A DNA stretch of 64,000 nt. Source: Pseudarthrobacter sp. IC2-21 (GTDB taxonomy: Bacteria; Actinomycetota; Actinomycetes; Actinomycetales; Micrococcaceae). Below the pieces are notes generated by a model. That model ran no database searches. It was not told the origin of the DNA and saw only the letters and a list, made by a program, of their open reading frames with translations. The translations under genes and the position numbers were made by a program. Shown piece after piece: positions 43,206 to 52,765 of the stretch (positions within the stretch are counted from its first letter, which is position 1; each line of letters starts with the position of its first letter). Location: positions 1 to 64,000 of the forward strand of contig NZ_CP139145.1 of the NCBI RefSeq assembly GCF_034048115.1. Direction: 5' to 3'.

Positions 43206-44114
43206 TTACTGAAAGGTGTGCTCAGGGCCGGGGAACTGCCCGGACCGGACTTCATCGCCGTACGCCTTAGCTGCGTCGCTAAGTGTGGTCCGGATGTCTG
43301 CATACTGCTTGACGAATTTGGCCATTGTTCCTCCGCGCAGGCCAGCCATGTCAGGCCATACAAGGACCTGCCCCGTGGTTCCGTTCCCGGCCCCGATGCC
43401 GATCGTCGGAACTGAAACGGCGGCATCAACGGCTGATGCGGTTTCGGCCGGCACCATTTCCATGAGCACGCAGAAGGCGCCAGCCTCCGCCAAGGCTATG
43501 GCGTCCTCGATCAAACGCTGGGCATCATCCCCCCGGCCCTGCACTCGGTAGCCGCCAAGGGCATGCTCGCTTTGCGGGGTGAATCCTATGTGCGCCATCA
43601 CAGGAATGCCGGCTTCGACCATTGCCCTCACAGTTTCCGCGTAAAAGCCACTCACTTCGATCTTCACTGCGTGGGCGAAGCCTTCCTTTAGGAAACGGAC
43701 ACCCGTGGACACCGCCTGTTTCGCGGATACTTCGTAACTGCCGAACGGCAGATCGGCGACTACGAGGGCGCGCGTGGCAGAACGAGCAACTGCCCGGCAG
43801 AGCGGCAGCAGTTCATCAACTGTGACGGGCAGGCTGGTTTCGTTTCCGAAGACGTTGTTGGAAGCCGAATCGCCTACGAGGAGAACCTCAATTCCCGCTT
43901 GGTCGAAGATTTCTGCAATGTACTGTTCGTAAGCCGTGAGCATGGCGAAACGCTGGCCGTTCCACTTCGCCTGCTGCAGATGATGGGTCCGGATCCTGCC
44001 GGCGGGTCTCGATGTAATCTCCGAAGCCGGATCTCCGGGCCCGTAAGGACCATTTCCGTAGGGAGCCGGAACGTCACCGGAAGCGCCGTTATCAGTGCTG
44101 TCGCTGAAATCCAT
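43206..44114 (-). CDS. panB: 3-methyl-2-oxobutanoate hydroxymethyltransferase
   Basis: First enzyme of pantothenate synthesis, making ketopantoate from 2-oxoisovalerate and methylene-tetrahydrofolate. The barrel shows [33 protein letters not shown] (Mg-binding Asp), [38 protein letters not shown] and [21 protein letters not shown]. At 302 residues it is slightly longer than the usual 265-280 because of a variable polar leader of about 40 residues. It starts 3 bp after the panD stop, so both form one operon. Here it borders the catabolic cluster and not panC. Confidence 0.95.
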   Translation of the reverse strand: MDFSDSTDNGASGDVPAPYGNGPYGPGDPASEITSRPAGRIRTHHLQQAKWNGQRFAMLTAYEQYIAEIFDQAGIEVLLVGDSASNNVFGNETSLPVTVDELLPLCRAVARSATRALVVADLPFGSYEVSAKQAVSTGVRFLKEGFAHAVKIEVSGFYAETVRAMVEAGIPVMAHIGFTPQSEHALGGYRVQGRGDDAQRLIEDAIALAEAGAFCVLMEMVPAETASAVDAAVSVPTIGIGAGNGTTGQVLVWPDMAGLRGGTMAKFVKQYADIRTTLSDAAKAYGDEVRSGQFPGPEHTFQ

Positions 44115-44117
44115 GAA

Positions 44118-44546
44118 TTAGTTCACCGCCCTGTTGTTCAATGCGAAGGGCGGGCGGATCAGCCCGGGGGTGATGCCTTCAGCGGGATCGTTGCCGAGCC
44201 GAAGGATCCGGTTGTGGTGGTCCACGTGTACAACCTTAGGGTCGTAGAACTTAGCTTCTTCCGTGGTCATGTTCGCGTAGGTGATGAGAATGACTGTGTC
44301 GTTTTCCTGAATCAGGTGTGCGGCAGGCCCGTTTATACCGATGACACCGGAGCCACGTTCGCCAGCGATGGTGTAGGTCTCCAGGCGTGCGCCGTTGGTG
44401 ACGTCCACAATCGCAACTAGCTCGCCGGGCAGGATATCAGCGGCCTCCAACAGGTCCAGGTCTACGGTGACGGAGCCGACGTAGTGCAGGTCCGCGTGCG
44501 TGACCGTGGCGCGGTGGATTTTGGACTTGAACATCATACGAGTCAT
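44118..44546 (-). CDS. panD: aspartate 1-decarboxylase (pyruvoyl enzyme)
   Basis: Makes beta-alanine for pantothenate. The 142-residue proenzyme self-cleaves at Gly24-Ser25 in [10 protein letters not shown] to form the pyruvoyl group. I chose ATG 44546, which gives [20 protein letters not shown] and puts the serine at the standard position 25; an ATG three codons upstream is also available. Other conserved parts are [27 protein letters not shown] and [10 protein letters not shown] possible -35 TTGACA lies at 44626-44621 on the minus strand. Confidence 0.94.
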   Translation of the reverse strand: MTRMMFKSKIHRATVTHADLHYVGSVTVDLDLLEAADILPGELVAIVDVTNGARLETYTIAGERGSGVIGINGPAAHLIQENDTVILITYANMTTEEAKFYDPKVVHVDHHNRILRLGNDPAEGITPGLIRPPFALNNRAVN

Positions 44547-45105
44547 CAAATGCATTGGAGATTACACCCCTAAAAAGGTTCGTTGACGCGGGTGGCGTAG
44601 CGGGCGAGTACGGATAGTCGTGTCAAGGATAGAAGAGCCAGAAGGAGCAACCTGTGTCGTTTGCCCCGAACAGGTCGGACACTTCCTCGAAGTGGCACTC
44701 AGCAATCGGTTCCTGTGCTTCATCCGGGTGATTCTGAAGGTCAACGTAGGCTGCAGTAGGAGATGAAAATGCCGTTGTTGAGGAGAGTAAGGCCCAGAAA
44801 AGGGCGAGATGGTTCGGACCCTGACTGAACTGATGAGGTTGCATGAATGAATCTGAATGTAACTAGCGGAAACAAGGCGTTCGAAAAAACCCAGAGTCGG
44901 TACGATTCACGAGGAATCCACGCTTGCGTTCGACCAAGAAGCTGCTGAATCGCAAGCGACGGCGGGAATGACCTTCCGTACATCTTGCGGAGTCCGAGGA
45001 TTTCTAGCATATTGCTTCCTCTCATGGTCTTGACGTCATTCGCTTGTAACAGATGCGTGGTCTGCTACCAGTCTCGTGCTTGGGGACTTTAGTGAAAGCG
45101 GGCCT
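44547..45105. other. AT-richer spacer between panD and marR
   Basis: About 560 bp carrying the panD promoter side and the tail of the MarR gene. A minus-strand frame of 94 codons (44741-45025) starts with ATG but has no recognisable motif or good ribosome-binding site. I see no RNA gene here. Confidence 0.5.
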
Positions 45106-45615
45106 CTAACCGTTGAGTGATTTCAGGCCCGTTGCGGTGCCGACAGTCATTAGGGCTGCGACACGGTGGCTTTCGATTTCAAACCGTGTCAGGAGCCGCA
45201 GCAACTCGTTCCGGTCTGCCGGACTCCAGCTTCCCAGCAGATCAACGACCAAGGAGTTCCCGGAACGTTCCAATGATATTGCTGCCCTCCGGCCGGACTC
45301 CGTGAGTCCGATCAGCGTGGCGCGCGAGTCGCGGGGGTCGCTGGTGCGTTCAACCATGCGCGCCTGCGCGAGACGCGTGGTGATCTTAGAGATATTAGAG
45401 GCGCCGGTGACCATGCGCGAAGCCAGCGCCGAGGGCCGTTGGGCGCCGAAGGAATTTAGGATAGTGAGAATTTTCAACGCACCCGGATCAAAGTGGAGAT
45501 CCTCACGTCTTGCTACCGCCGTGATGAACTCGGGAGCAGTCCACTGGGCCAGGATTCCGCGGAGAGCGCGGATCAGGCCTGCATTTTCTTCGGCCGTGGC
45601 CTCTGAACTAAGCAT
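45106..45615 (-). CDS. MarR-family transcriptional regulator
   Basis: A 169-residue winged-helix dimer from ATG 45615 (GTG 45624 is possible). The helix-turn-helix region reads PGALKILTILNSFGAQRPSALASRMVTGASNISKITTRLAQARMVERTSDPRDSRATLIGLTESG, with the DxR wing typical of MarR. It overlaps the SDR gene by 8 bp and so is co-transcribed with it; both are divergent from the large acyl-CoA dehydrogenase gene. It is one of two candidate regulators, with the TetR gene at 51199, of the cluster and of the palindromes described below. Confidence 0.9.
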   Translation of the reverse strand: MLSSEATAEENAGLIRALRGILAQWTAPEFITAVARREDLHFDPGALKILTILNSFGAQRPSALASRMVTGASNISKITTRLAQARMVERTSDPRDSRATLIGLTESGRRAAISLERSGNSLVVDLLGSWSPADRNELLRLLTRFEIESHRVAALMTVGTATGLKSLNG

Positions 45616-46351
45616 CGGTTCCACCGTCTACTCGCAGCACGACGCCGGTGACGAAGCTTGCCTGCCCGGACAGCAGAAAGGCTGTGGCGTTGGCGATGTC
45701 GTCGGGCTGGCCAAGGCGCTTCATCGGAATCTCTGCAGTGTATCCGGCTTTGGCCTCCGGTGGCAGAGAGGCCAAAGCCGCGGTTTCAATGGCTCCAGGT
45801 GCCACCGCGTTGATGCGGATTCCCAAGGCGGCGTTTTCCTTGGCAACACTGCGGGTGAGGGAAACAACCCCATGCTTTGCGGCACCGTAAGGGGTTAGTT
45901 GAGGAGTGGCGCTGATGCCGGCCAGAGAGGCGATGTTCACAATGGAACCACGTCTCTGCCCCACGAAGTGGGCGATCTGTGACTGCAGGGCCAGAAAGGT
46001 ACCACGCAACGTCACATTGATGGTGCGGTCCCACTCATCGGCAGTGATGTCCTGCACCGGCTTGGGCATGGCACCGATCCCTGCGTTGTTCACCGCCAGA
46101 TCCAGGCGTCCGAAGTGTTGAAGGGCGAAAGGCACTAGATCGTGGACTTGGGCAGCCTCCGCTACGTTGGCGTGCCTGTAGGCCGCCCGCCCTCCGGCAC
46201 CTTCGATGAGGGCGACCGATTCGGTGCCAGCGGCATCGTTGACGTCGGAGACGATGATCGCCGCCCCTTCCGCTGCCAGGCGCAGGGCAATGGCGCGGCC
46301 GATGCCGGCGCCTGCTGCGGTGACAAGTGCCACTTGGTTTTCAAATAGCAT
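45608..46351 (-). CDS. short-chain dehydrogenase/reductase
   Basis: A 247-residue classical SDR. The NAD(P) motif reads TAAGAGIGRA, followed by NNAGIG, catalytic Ser in IVNIASLAG, and YGAAK. The acidic residue after strand 2 (SDVND) suggests NAD(H) preference. The C-terminal FVTGVVLRVDGGTDA is conserved. It probably oxidises a hydroxyl of the substrate or a hydroxyacyl-CoA in the cluster pathway. It is co-transcribed with marR. Confidence 0.9.
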   Translation of the reverse strand: MLFENQVALVTAAGAGIGRAIALRLAAEGAAIIVSDVNDAAGTESVALIEGAGGRAAYRHANVAEAAQVHDLVPFALQHFGRLDLAVNNAGIGAMPKPVQDITADEWDRTINVTLRGTFLALQSQIAHFVGQRRGSIVNIASLAGISATPQLTPYGAAKHGVVSLTRSVAKENAALGIRINAVAPGAIETAALASLPPEAKAGYTAEIPMKRLGQPDDIANATAFLLSGQASFVTGVVLRVDGGTDA

Positions 46352-46685
46352 GGCTAGTTCTCCTCATGGCCTGTGAACATGCTGTCGCGAGGACAGCATA
46401 TACCTGGGGTTTGGACCACAGCGCCTGCCCGGCTCTCAGCGCCGCCGAGTGGGGGTCCCACACGGGCACGCCTGCTCGCCGAACGCTTGGTAGATTCCAA
46501 CCCGGCTGGCGTAAGTTAGCGCAGCGGAATACCTCTGGGTCGCAGGTGATCAGCGATGAGAGATCGGACACGAAAAGATGTTGCCCAAATCACATTTTAT
46601 GAACTAGAGTCTAGTTTCAGTTCCTTTTCCATTGCCGATGTGGCCCTCTGGGGCCCGATGGCGCGTCCAAGACACTGGAGTGATT
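46352..46685 (+). promoter_or_regulatory. divergent control region with palindromic element
   Basis: This 334-bp divergent spacer contains GAACTAGAGTCTAGTT at 46601-46616 (6-bp arms AACTAG/CTAGTT with 3-nt centre), 70 bp upstream of the acyl-CoA dehydrogenase ATG. A possible -35 TTGCCC lies at 46581-46586, with TAGAGT (46605-46610) inside the palindrome as a -10. The same element, with two differences, recurs at 58920-58935. It looks like the operator of a TetR or MarR repressor from the cluster. Confidence 0.7.
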
Positions 46686-48893
46686 ATGCCGTTATCCCTT
46701 ACCGCAGAGCAGACGGATCTGGCTGCTTCGGTTTCCGACTTTGCCGAACGCTTTGCCGGCATCTTGGAGACACGGAAGCAGTTGGAAAATTACGGCGACG
46801 GCGGGCGTCCGTCCTACTGGGCGGAGCTGGTGGACAATGGACTCCATGCGCTGCATATTGCAGAGGAGCGGGGTGGCCAAGGCGGAGGCGTGATGGATAC
46901 GGCCGTTGTGATCGAGGAATTCGGTCGTCGTCTGGTTCCTGGCCCTTATGTTTCGACCGTCCTCGCAAGTGCAGCTCTTGCCGGAGCCGATGCATGCAAA
47001 GCATCAGCACAAGGTTTGGATCTCTTTGCCGGCGGAGCGTTGGGCTCGCTTCTCTTGCGCCCGGCTTCCTTCGTGGCTACTGCCACCAAGGACGGATGGT
47101 TCCTGCAGGGCAGCGCACCGGTCGCCTCGCTTCTTTCGGCCGAGTACTTGGTCGTGGGATTCCGCGCCGACGAGGTGACCCGATTTGCACTGATCGATGT
47201 CCGTAGTCCTGGGGTGAGTCGACTTCCGGCGCGATGCTCGGACCTGACCCGCGATGCAGGCGTCCTGGAACTTGCTGGAGTCGTAATCGATTCCGAGGCG
47301 GTATTGGAAGGATTGAGCGAAACCTACGTCGAAACCCTCCAGGCTGCCCTGCTCGCGGTCGAAGCCGCGGGCATCATGCGGTGGGCGGTCGAGGCGTCCA
47401 CAGACTACGCCAAGCTACGCGAACAGTTCGGCGCCCCGGTCGGCTCCTTCCAAGCCATCAAACACAAATGCGCTAACCTGCTCATTGCCGCCGAACTTGC
47501 CGTCGCCGCGGCGTGGTCGGCGCTTGTGGCCTTGGAACAGGACGAGGACCAGCAAAGGCTGGCAGTGGGGTCGGCCATTGAAGCGGCCATTGTTCCATCA
47601 GTCGAGGCCGTCACCGAAGCGGTCACAATCTTTGGCGGCATCGGTTTCACTTGGGAACATGACGCCCACCTTTACTGGCGCCGGGCCATGACGCTTGCCG
47701 CGCAGGTGGCATCGCTAGAGGGTCACCTTGTCTCCGCAGGCAAGACCGCCGTGGAGCTGGAACGGCATATTGATATTGAATTGCCCGACGAAGATCCGAC
47801 TTTCCGTGCACGCATCGGTCAGTTGCTGGACCAGGCGGCGTCGTTGAGCAACGAACACGACGGGGGGCGCTGGTATTCGCGCGGCTCTCAGCGCAGCTTC
47901 CTGGCCGGACACGGCTTGGCAGCCCCGCACTGGCCAGCACCCTATGGGCTTGGCGCCAGTCCTGCCCAGCAGGTGGTGATCTCCCAGGAGTACTCCCGCC
48001 GCCGGCTAACCCAGCCCTCGTCAGTCATCGGGGAGTGGGCCTTGCCTACGATCCTGGCGTACGGCACCCAAGAAATAAAAGACAAATTCGCGCTCCCGAC
48101 CTTGCTCGGTGAACTGATTTGGTGCCAACTTTTCTCTGAACCCGGTGCCGGATCCGACCTTGCCGGACTGGCGACGCGAGCTACAAAGGTCGAAGGCGGC
48201 TGGGAGGTAACGGGACAAAAAGTCTGGACCTCGGGCGCCCACGAAGCCGACTGGGGAATCTGCCTCGCGCGAACTGACGCTGAAGTGCCAAAGCACAAGG
48301 GCCTGAGCTACTTCCTCGTCGATATGCGCACTGCCGGGGTGGAGATCCGCCCGCTTAAGCAGTCGACCGGAGAGTCGGAATTCAATGAAGTTTTCCTCGA
48401 CTCTGTCTTCGTTCCCGACGCTTATCTCCTGGGTGAACCCGGCCAGGGGTGGCGTATCACCGCCACCACGCTGCAAAACGAACGAACCCAGATTTCTTCG
48501 GGTGTGTCCGTCGGAACCGAGGATGCGCTGCGAACGCTGATTCGCCAGGCTCGGTTCACCGGCAGTGAGAGCGAGGCTTTCGCCTCACTCGGACGTATCG
48601 GGGCCATGAGCTCAGCCATAGGCGCCCTGAACCTGCGTGAGACCCTACGGCAGGTCAATGGCATGCTACCCGGAGCAGGTTCCTCCCTGGCGAAGGTTGC
48701 GCATGCGCGGCTTGCCCGTGAGGCTGCTTCGCACGTCCTGCGTCTTGCCGGTCCCGGGGCGCTCTTTGCCGACGCGCCCGGTGACGCGGTCACCGGCCAA
48801 CTTGCCGTACCGCAGGTTCTCATTGGCGGTGGCACCGTGGAAATCCAACTCAACGTCATAGCCGAACGGATTCTGGGGCTCCCCCGCGGCTAG
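46686..48893 (+). CDS. double-domain acyl-CoA dehydrogenase (FadE34-like fusion)
   Basis: A 735-residue protein made of two acyl-CoA dehydrogenase units fused head to tail, starting at ATG 46686. The first unit (about 1-370) ends with FGGIGFTWEHDAHLYWRRAM; the second (about 385-735) has the FAD-binding loop WCQLFSEPGAGSDLAGLATRA, the KVWTSGAHEADWGICLARTD strand and the C-terminal GGGTVEIQLNVIAERILGLPR. This size and order match FadE34-type enzymes, in which one half lost its active site; most actinobacteria make equivalent steroid side-chain enzymes as alpha2beta2 pairs. It should put a double bond alpha-beta to the thioester of a bulky side chain. Electron acceptor: the etfBA pair at 59.9 kb. 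Confidence 0.9.
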   Translation: MPLSLTAEQTDLAASVSDFAERFAGILETRKQLENYGDGGRPSYWAELVDNGLHALHIAEERGGQGGGVMDTAVVIEEFGRRLVPGPYVSTVLASAALAGADACKASAQGLDLFAGGALGSLLLRPASFVATATKDGWFLQGSAPVASLLSAEYLVVGFRADEVTRFALIDVRSPGVSRLPARCSDLTRDAGVLELAGVVIDSEAVLEGLSETYVETLQAALLAVEAAGIMRWAVEASTDYAKLREQFGAPVGSFQAIKHKCANLLIAAELAVAAAWSALVALEQDEDQQRLAVGSAIEAAIVPSVEAVTEAVTIFGGIGFTWEHDAHLYWRRAMTLAAQVASLEGHLVSAGKTAVELERHIDIELPDEDPTFRARIGQLLDQAASLSNEHDGGRWYSRGSQRSFLAGHGLAAPHWPAPYGLGASPAQQVVISQEYSRRRLTQPSSVIGEWALPTILAYGTQEIKDKFALPTLLGELIWCQLFSEPGAGSDLAGLATRATKVEGGWEVTGQKVWTSGAHEADWGICLARTDAEVPKHKGLSYFLVDMRTAGVEIRPLKQSTGESEFNEVFLDSVFVPDAYLLGEPGQGWRITATTLQNERTQISSGVSVGTEDALRTLIRQARFTGSESEAFASLGRIGAMSSAIGALNLRETLRQVNGMLPGAGSSLAKVAHARLAREAASHVLRLAGPGALFADAPGDAVTGQLAVPQVLIGGGTVEIQLNVIAERILGLPRG

Positions 48894-48969
48894 CGCCTGC
48901 CGGACTACCAACAGTGACGCCCCTATCAGCCTCAACTACTCACGGCTTCACCGAAAGGAACCATTTCGC

Positions 48970-51123
48970 ATGACAACGTTGACTAGCGATATTGATAACC
49001 TGCAGAACCTGGATTCCCGCCGACTGCGTGAACTTCTGGAACCAAAGTCCGTGGTCATCATAGGCGCGAACAGCAACTCCACCTGGTCCCATTTCACGCA
49101 CAGCAACCTAATCGCTGGAGGATTTGAGGGCGAGCTCTACTTGGTCAACCGGCGCGGCGAAGAATGTCATGGCCAGGCGTCCTTTTCCTCGATATCCGCG
49201 CTGCCCGAGGCCCCGGACCTGGCAATCGTCCTCACCGGCACCAATTCACTGGAGACCATCCTTGAGGAGGCCCGGCTTAAGGGCATCCGCAACCTGATCC
49301 TGCTGGCCTCAGGCTTGGGCGAAGCCGGTGAAGAAGGCCAAGCCTTACAGGCGAGGCTCGTGGAGCGGGCCCGTGCGGCAGGACAGCTCATCCTGGGACC
49401 CAACAACCTTGGCTTTATTAACTCCCATGCCAAAGTGGCCGCCTTCAGCCACATGACCCAGATGCCTTTGGTCTCCGGCAGCGTGGGGGTGGCCAGCCAG
49501 TCCGGTGCCCTGGCCATCTACCTGCTGCCTTACATGGCCTCGCGCGGAGTGGGCTGTTCGATTGCGGTGACGGTCGGCAACGAGGCCATGGTTTCCGCCA
49601 TCGACGTCATGGGAGTGTTGGTCGAGGACAAAAACACCAAGGTCATCGCCGCATACCTGGAGCAGATTTCGGATCCGGCGCAGTTTCTGGAAGTTGCCGC
49701 CCGGGCCCGTGCAGCGGGCAAACCGATCGTAATTTTCAAGGCCGGGCGCGGTGAGGCCTCGGCGCGGGTGGCTGCAGCCCACACCGGTTCGCTGGTGGGC
49801 GACGACAAGGTCATCGACGCTGCCTGCCAGCAGTTCGGCGTCATCCGGGTCGAAAACATTGAGGACCTAGTGGCCACTGCAGGCATCATCGAATCCTACG
49901 GTGCCCTGGCCGGAAACCGGATGGGAGTGGTGACCGGCTCCGGGGCTATGTGCGCCCTGGTGGCAGACAAGGCGGAGGCCGCAGGCCTGGAGCTGCCCAC
50001 CCCCGCAGAGAGCACTGTGCAACGGCTGCATGACGCGGGCCTACCTTCCTCCGCCACGGTGAACAACCCCCTGGACACCACCGGGTACATTTCGGTTGAT
50101 CCCACGATTCTCACCAAGGCCAACCAGTGCTTTATCGACGACTCCAACTTCGACTTCATTGTGGTCAACGGATCATGGCCAGCTAACCAGGCCATGGTTG
50201 ACATGTCCCGGCTGACAGGGGATGAACTGTTGCGGCAGTTGAAGTCCTCACCCAAACCGGTCATCCCGATGAGTTTCCTGCCCACCGAGGTCACCGAATT
50301 TGGACGCCAGTATGCAGCCGAACACGGCTACCCGCACGCTTCGGATTCGTTCGACCGCGGCATCCCCGCAGTGGCCCGAAGTATCTGGTGGGGCAAACGC
50401 ACCGCGGAACTCGCGAACGACGGCGAACTTCCAGTGCCGCCCCGCATCGCCAAACCCGCAGGCGCGGAGAAGTGGACGGAGGTCCAGGCCGGGGAGTTCC
50501 TGCGTGAACACGGTGTGCCATACGTCCCTGCCGTAATTGCCACCTCCGCGCAGACCGCCGTGGCGGCAGCGCAGTCCATGGGCTATCCGGTGGTACTGAA
50601 GGTAGCCTCGGAAGATATCGCCCACAAGACCGACGTCGGCGGGGTCCGCCTGATGCTCCAGGACGCCGAAGCAGTTTCCGAAGCCTACGACTTCATCCGC
50701 ACCTCCGTGGCCAAGCTGGCACCCGAGGCCCGTATCCAAGGTGTGGCCGTATCGCCCATGCGTCCGGCCGGCACAGAACTGTTGGTAGGCATCGTCCGCG
50801 ACCCGCAGTGGGGCCTCGTGCTCGCTGTAGGATTCGGCGGGGTCATGGTGGAGATCCTCAAGGATTCCGCGCTGCGCCTGGTCCCGGTGGGACCGGCTGA
50901 AATACGCCGCATGCTCGAATCCCTCAAAGGAATCGACCTCCTCACCGGATTCCGCGGCGCCGAGGCAACCGACCTCGATGAACTCGCCGCAGCGATATTC
51001 AAGATTTCCCAGGTCGCCGTCGGACTGGGGGATGAACTCGAGGAACTGGAAATCAACCCGCTGCGGGTATCCGGAAACCAGATCGAGGCGTTGGACGCTT
51101 TGATCCGGTGGAAGGACCGCTGA
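48970..51123 (+). CDS. ADP-forming acyl-CoA ligase (acetate-CoA ligase family)
   Basis: A 717-residue NDP-forming synthetase: CoA-binding Rossmann domain (about 17-150, SVVIIGANSNSTWSHF), a succinyl-CoA-ligase-like domain carrying the phosphorylated His271 in AAAHTGSLVGDD, and an ATP-grasp_5 domain (about 495-715) with PVVLKVASEDIAHKTDVGGVRLML and a final LEINPLRV. This family activates short, branched or aromatic acids with ATP to give ADP. It is the only acid-activating enzyme in the cluster and probably supplies the entry CoA thioester. Confidence 0.92.
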   Translation: MTTLTSDIDNLQNLDSRRLRELLEPKSVVIIGANSNSTWSHFTHSNLIAGGFEGELYLVNRRGEECHGQASFSSISALPEAPDLAIVLTGTNSLETILEEARLKGIRNLILLASGLGEAGEEGQALQARLVERARAAGQLILGPNNLGFINSHAKVAAFSHMTQMPLVSGSVGVASQSGALAIYLLPYMASRGVGCSIAVTVGNEAMVSAIDVMGVLVEDKNTKVIAAYLEQISDPAQFLEVAARARAAGKPIVIFKAGRGEASARVAAAHTGSLVGDDKVIDAACQQFGVIRVENIEDLVATAGIIESYGALAGNRMGVVTGSGAMCALVADKAEAAGLELPTPAESTVQRLHDAGLPSSATVNNPLDTTGYISVDPTILTKANQCFIDDSNFDFIVVNGSWPANQAMVDMSRLTGDELLRQLKSSPKPVIPMSFLPTEVTEFGRQYAAEHGYPHASDSFDRGIPAVARSIWWGKRTAELANDGELPVPPRIAKPAGAEKWTEVQAGEFLREHGVPYVPAVIATSAQTAVAAAQSMGYPVVLKVASEDIAHKTDVGGVRLMLQDAEAVSEAYDFIRTSVAKLAPEARIQGVAVSPMRPAGTELLVGIVRDPQWGLVLAVGFGGVMVEILKDSALRLVPVGPAEIRRMLESLKGIDLLTGFRGAEATDLDELAAAIFKISQVAVGLGDELEELEINPLRVSGNQIEALDALIRWKDR

Positions 51124-51198
51124 TGCCGCGCGCAGCGTTCCTGCCCGGGGAGCCGGTGGTAGCGTGGAGTCATCACTGGATTTTCAAGCAGGAGGCGA

Positions 51199-51816
51199 AT
51201 GATGGTCGGACTCCTCTCGAGCGAAACCATCACACTTCCCTCGTACCAGTTGGTACGCCGGCAACGGATTCTGGATGCGGCAAAGCTGCTCTTGCGGGCC
51301 AACGACTACGAGTCAATCCAAATTCGCGATGTGGCCTCCGAGGCGAACGTGGCATTGGGAACGCTGTACAGGTATTTCTCCTCCAAGGAACACCTCTACG
51401 CGTACGTCGTCTACGACTGGGCCGTGCCCTTCAGCGCCCGGGACGAATCCTGGGCGCTGAACCTGAACACCACCCAGCGAATTACCCAGCGCCTGCGCAT
51501 GGCACTGGCGGCCTTCGAGAAGCAGCCGAACTTCTACAAAGCGATCATCGTTTTGCGTTCGACGTCGGACCTGGAGGTTTCGGCGCTGATGCAACGGCTC
51601 GGCGAGGTTCTGGAGAAACCCATCCGGGCGGACTTTTCGATGCTGGATCCAGAAGAGGCAGCGGACATCACGGCAATGGTCTGGTGCGTCCTGATGGACC
51701 TGGTCGCACGCTTGGCCTCCGGGGACAAGACCATGGTGGAAGCCAACCGCATTCTGGACCGCTTCGTGGCGATGATTGGTCTGCGGTTGGAGCAGCTCGA
51801 AGCCGGACGCGCTTAG
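51199..51816 (+). CDS. TetR-family transcriptional regulator
   Basis: A 205-residue repressor. The N-terminal helix-turn-helix (about 18-62) reads RRQRILDAAKLLLRANDYESIQIRDVASEANVALGTLYRYFSSKEHL. The remaining helical domain binds the ligand, likely an acyl-CoA of the pathway, as for KstR/KstR2. ATG 51199 or 51202 is the start, after GGAGG. It sits inside the cluster between the ligase and the VOC gene and is a prime candidate for the palindromes at 46601 and 58920. Confidence 0.92.
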   Translation: MMVGLLSSETITLPSYQLVRRQRILDAAKLLLRANDYESIQIRDVASEANVALGTLYRYFSSKEHLYAYVVYDWAVPFSARDESWALNLNTTQRITQRLRMALAAFEKQPNFYKAIIVLRSTSDLEVSALMQRLGEVLEKPIRADFSMLDPEEAADITAMVWCVLMDLVARLASGDKTMVEANRILDRFVAMIGLRLEQLEAGRA

Positions 51817-51838
51817 CTTCCAAGTGCGGGGCGCCAGA

Positions 51839-52657
51839 ATGAGCGCCCACGAACTGGACCATGTCGCCTTCGCGGTCTCCGACTGGCGCGCGGCGGGAGA
51901 AATGTTGCACCAGGAACTGGGTGCACGCTGGGCCAGCGGCTTCAAGATGCCGGCCTTCAGCCCCTGCCAACTCGCCTTGGCCGCGGACATGCGCCTTGAA
52001 CTTCTGGAGCCGGGAACGGAACAGAAATCCTTTGTCCAACGTTTCCTGCACGAAAACAATGGCAACGCGGCACCACACCACATCACCTTCAAAGTGCACG
52101 ATATCCACGCAGCGATAGCAGGTGCGCAAGCAGAGGGGATAGAACCGGTCCTGGTCAACGTCGCCCACCCGCTCTGGCAGGAGGCATTCCTGCATCCCAG
52201 GGATACGGGGTTTGGTTTCCTGACCCAATTGGTGCAGACACCGCAGAGCATTGAAGAGATCACCGAGAACAACAATGACTTCAACAGCTCCTGTCCGTGG
52301 GAAGAAACAGAAAAACCGCGCTCACAGCTTCCCGTTGTCTTTGGCCAGGTAGGCGACCTGGAGCGCGCCGCCCATGTCCTTCGAACCGTCCTGGGGGCCG
52401 CCGACTACCCGCTACCCGGGGAACCCGCAGCCAAAGGATTCCACTGGGCGGAGGGCGCAGACCTGATCCTGCAGGAAACCACCACTCCCACCGGCAAGGC
52501 GGGAATCCTGGCGCTGGGCGTCGTGCCTGCGTCAGAACACTGGGACGGCCCCCTCAGCCCGGGGCTGGTGGAGTTACTGCAGGCGGGGTCGCACCACGCC
52601 GAACTCGGGATCAGGATTTCTCCGCTGCCCGCTGCGGTGCCGGTGACTACCGGCTAG
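51839..52657 (+). CDS. two-module VOC protein, possibly an acyl-CoA epimerase
   Basis: A 272-residue protein with two VOC units. The first (about 1-140) resembles methylmalonyl-CoA epimerase: HELDHVAFAVSDWRAAGEMLHQELGARWASG, LELLEPG, PHHITFKVHDIHAAI and DTGFGFLTQL, with the expected His, His and Glu metal ligands. The second (about 165-270) is degenerate and lacks clear ligands. In a side-chain pathway an epimerase for an alpha-methyl acyl-CoA would be useful; that role is inference. It lies 22 bp after tetR. Confidence 0.82.
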   Translation: MSAHELDHVAFAVSDWRAAGEMLHQELGARWASGFKMPAFSPCQLALAADMRLELLEPGTEQKSFVQRFLHENNGNAAPHHITFKVHDIHAAIAGAQAEGIEPVLVNVAHPLWQEAFLHPRDTGFGFLTQLVQTPQSIEEITENNNDFNSSCPWEETEKPRSQLPVVFGQVGDLERAAHVLRTVLGAADYPLPGEPAAKGFHWAEGADLILQETTTPTGKAGILALGVVPASEHWDGPLSPGLVELLQAGSHHAELGIRISPLPAAVPVTTG

Positions 52658-52765
52658 GACCAGCTAGCCCTGCACAAACAACCTCCAAAAACCCGCCCTG
52701 GCTCCGGACACCCAAAAACAGTGCACCACGCATGCCAAACCATCAGAAATAAGGAGAAAGACACC

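Noticed and set aside
44741..45025. A 94-codon minus-strand ORF between panD and marR
   Set aside because: No motif, poor ribosome-binding site and unusual amino-acid composition; kept only as part of the spacer description.
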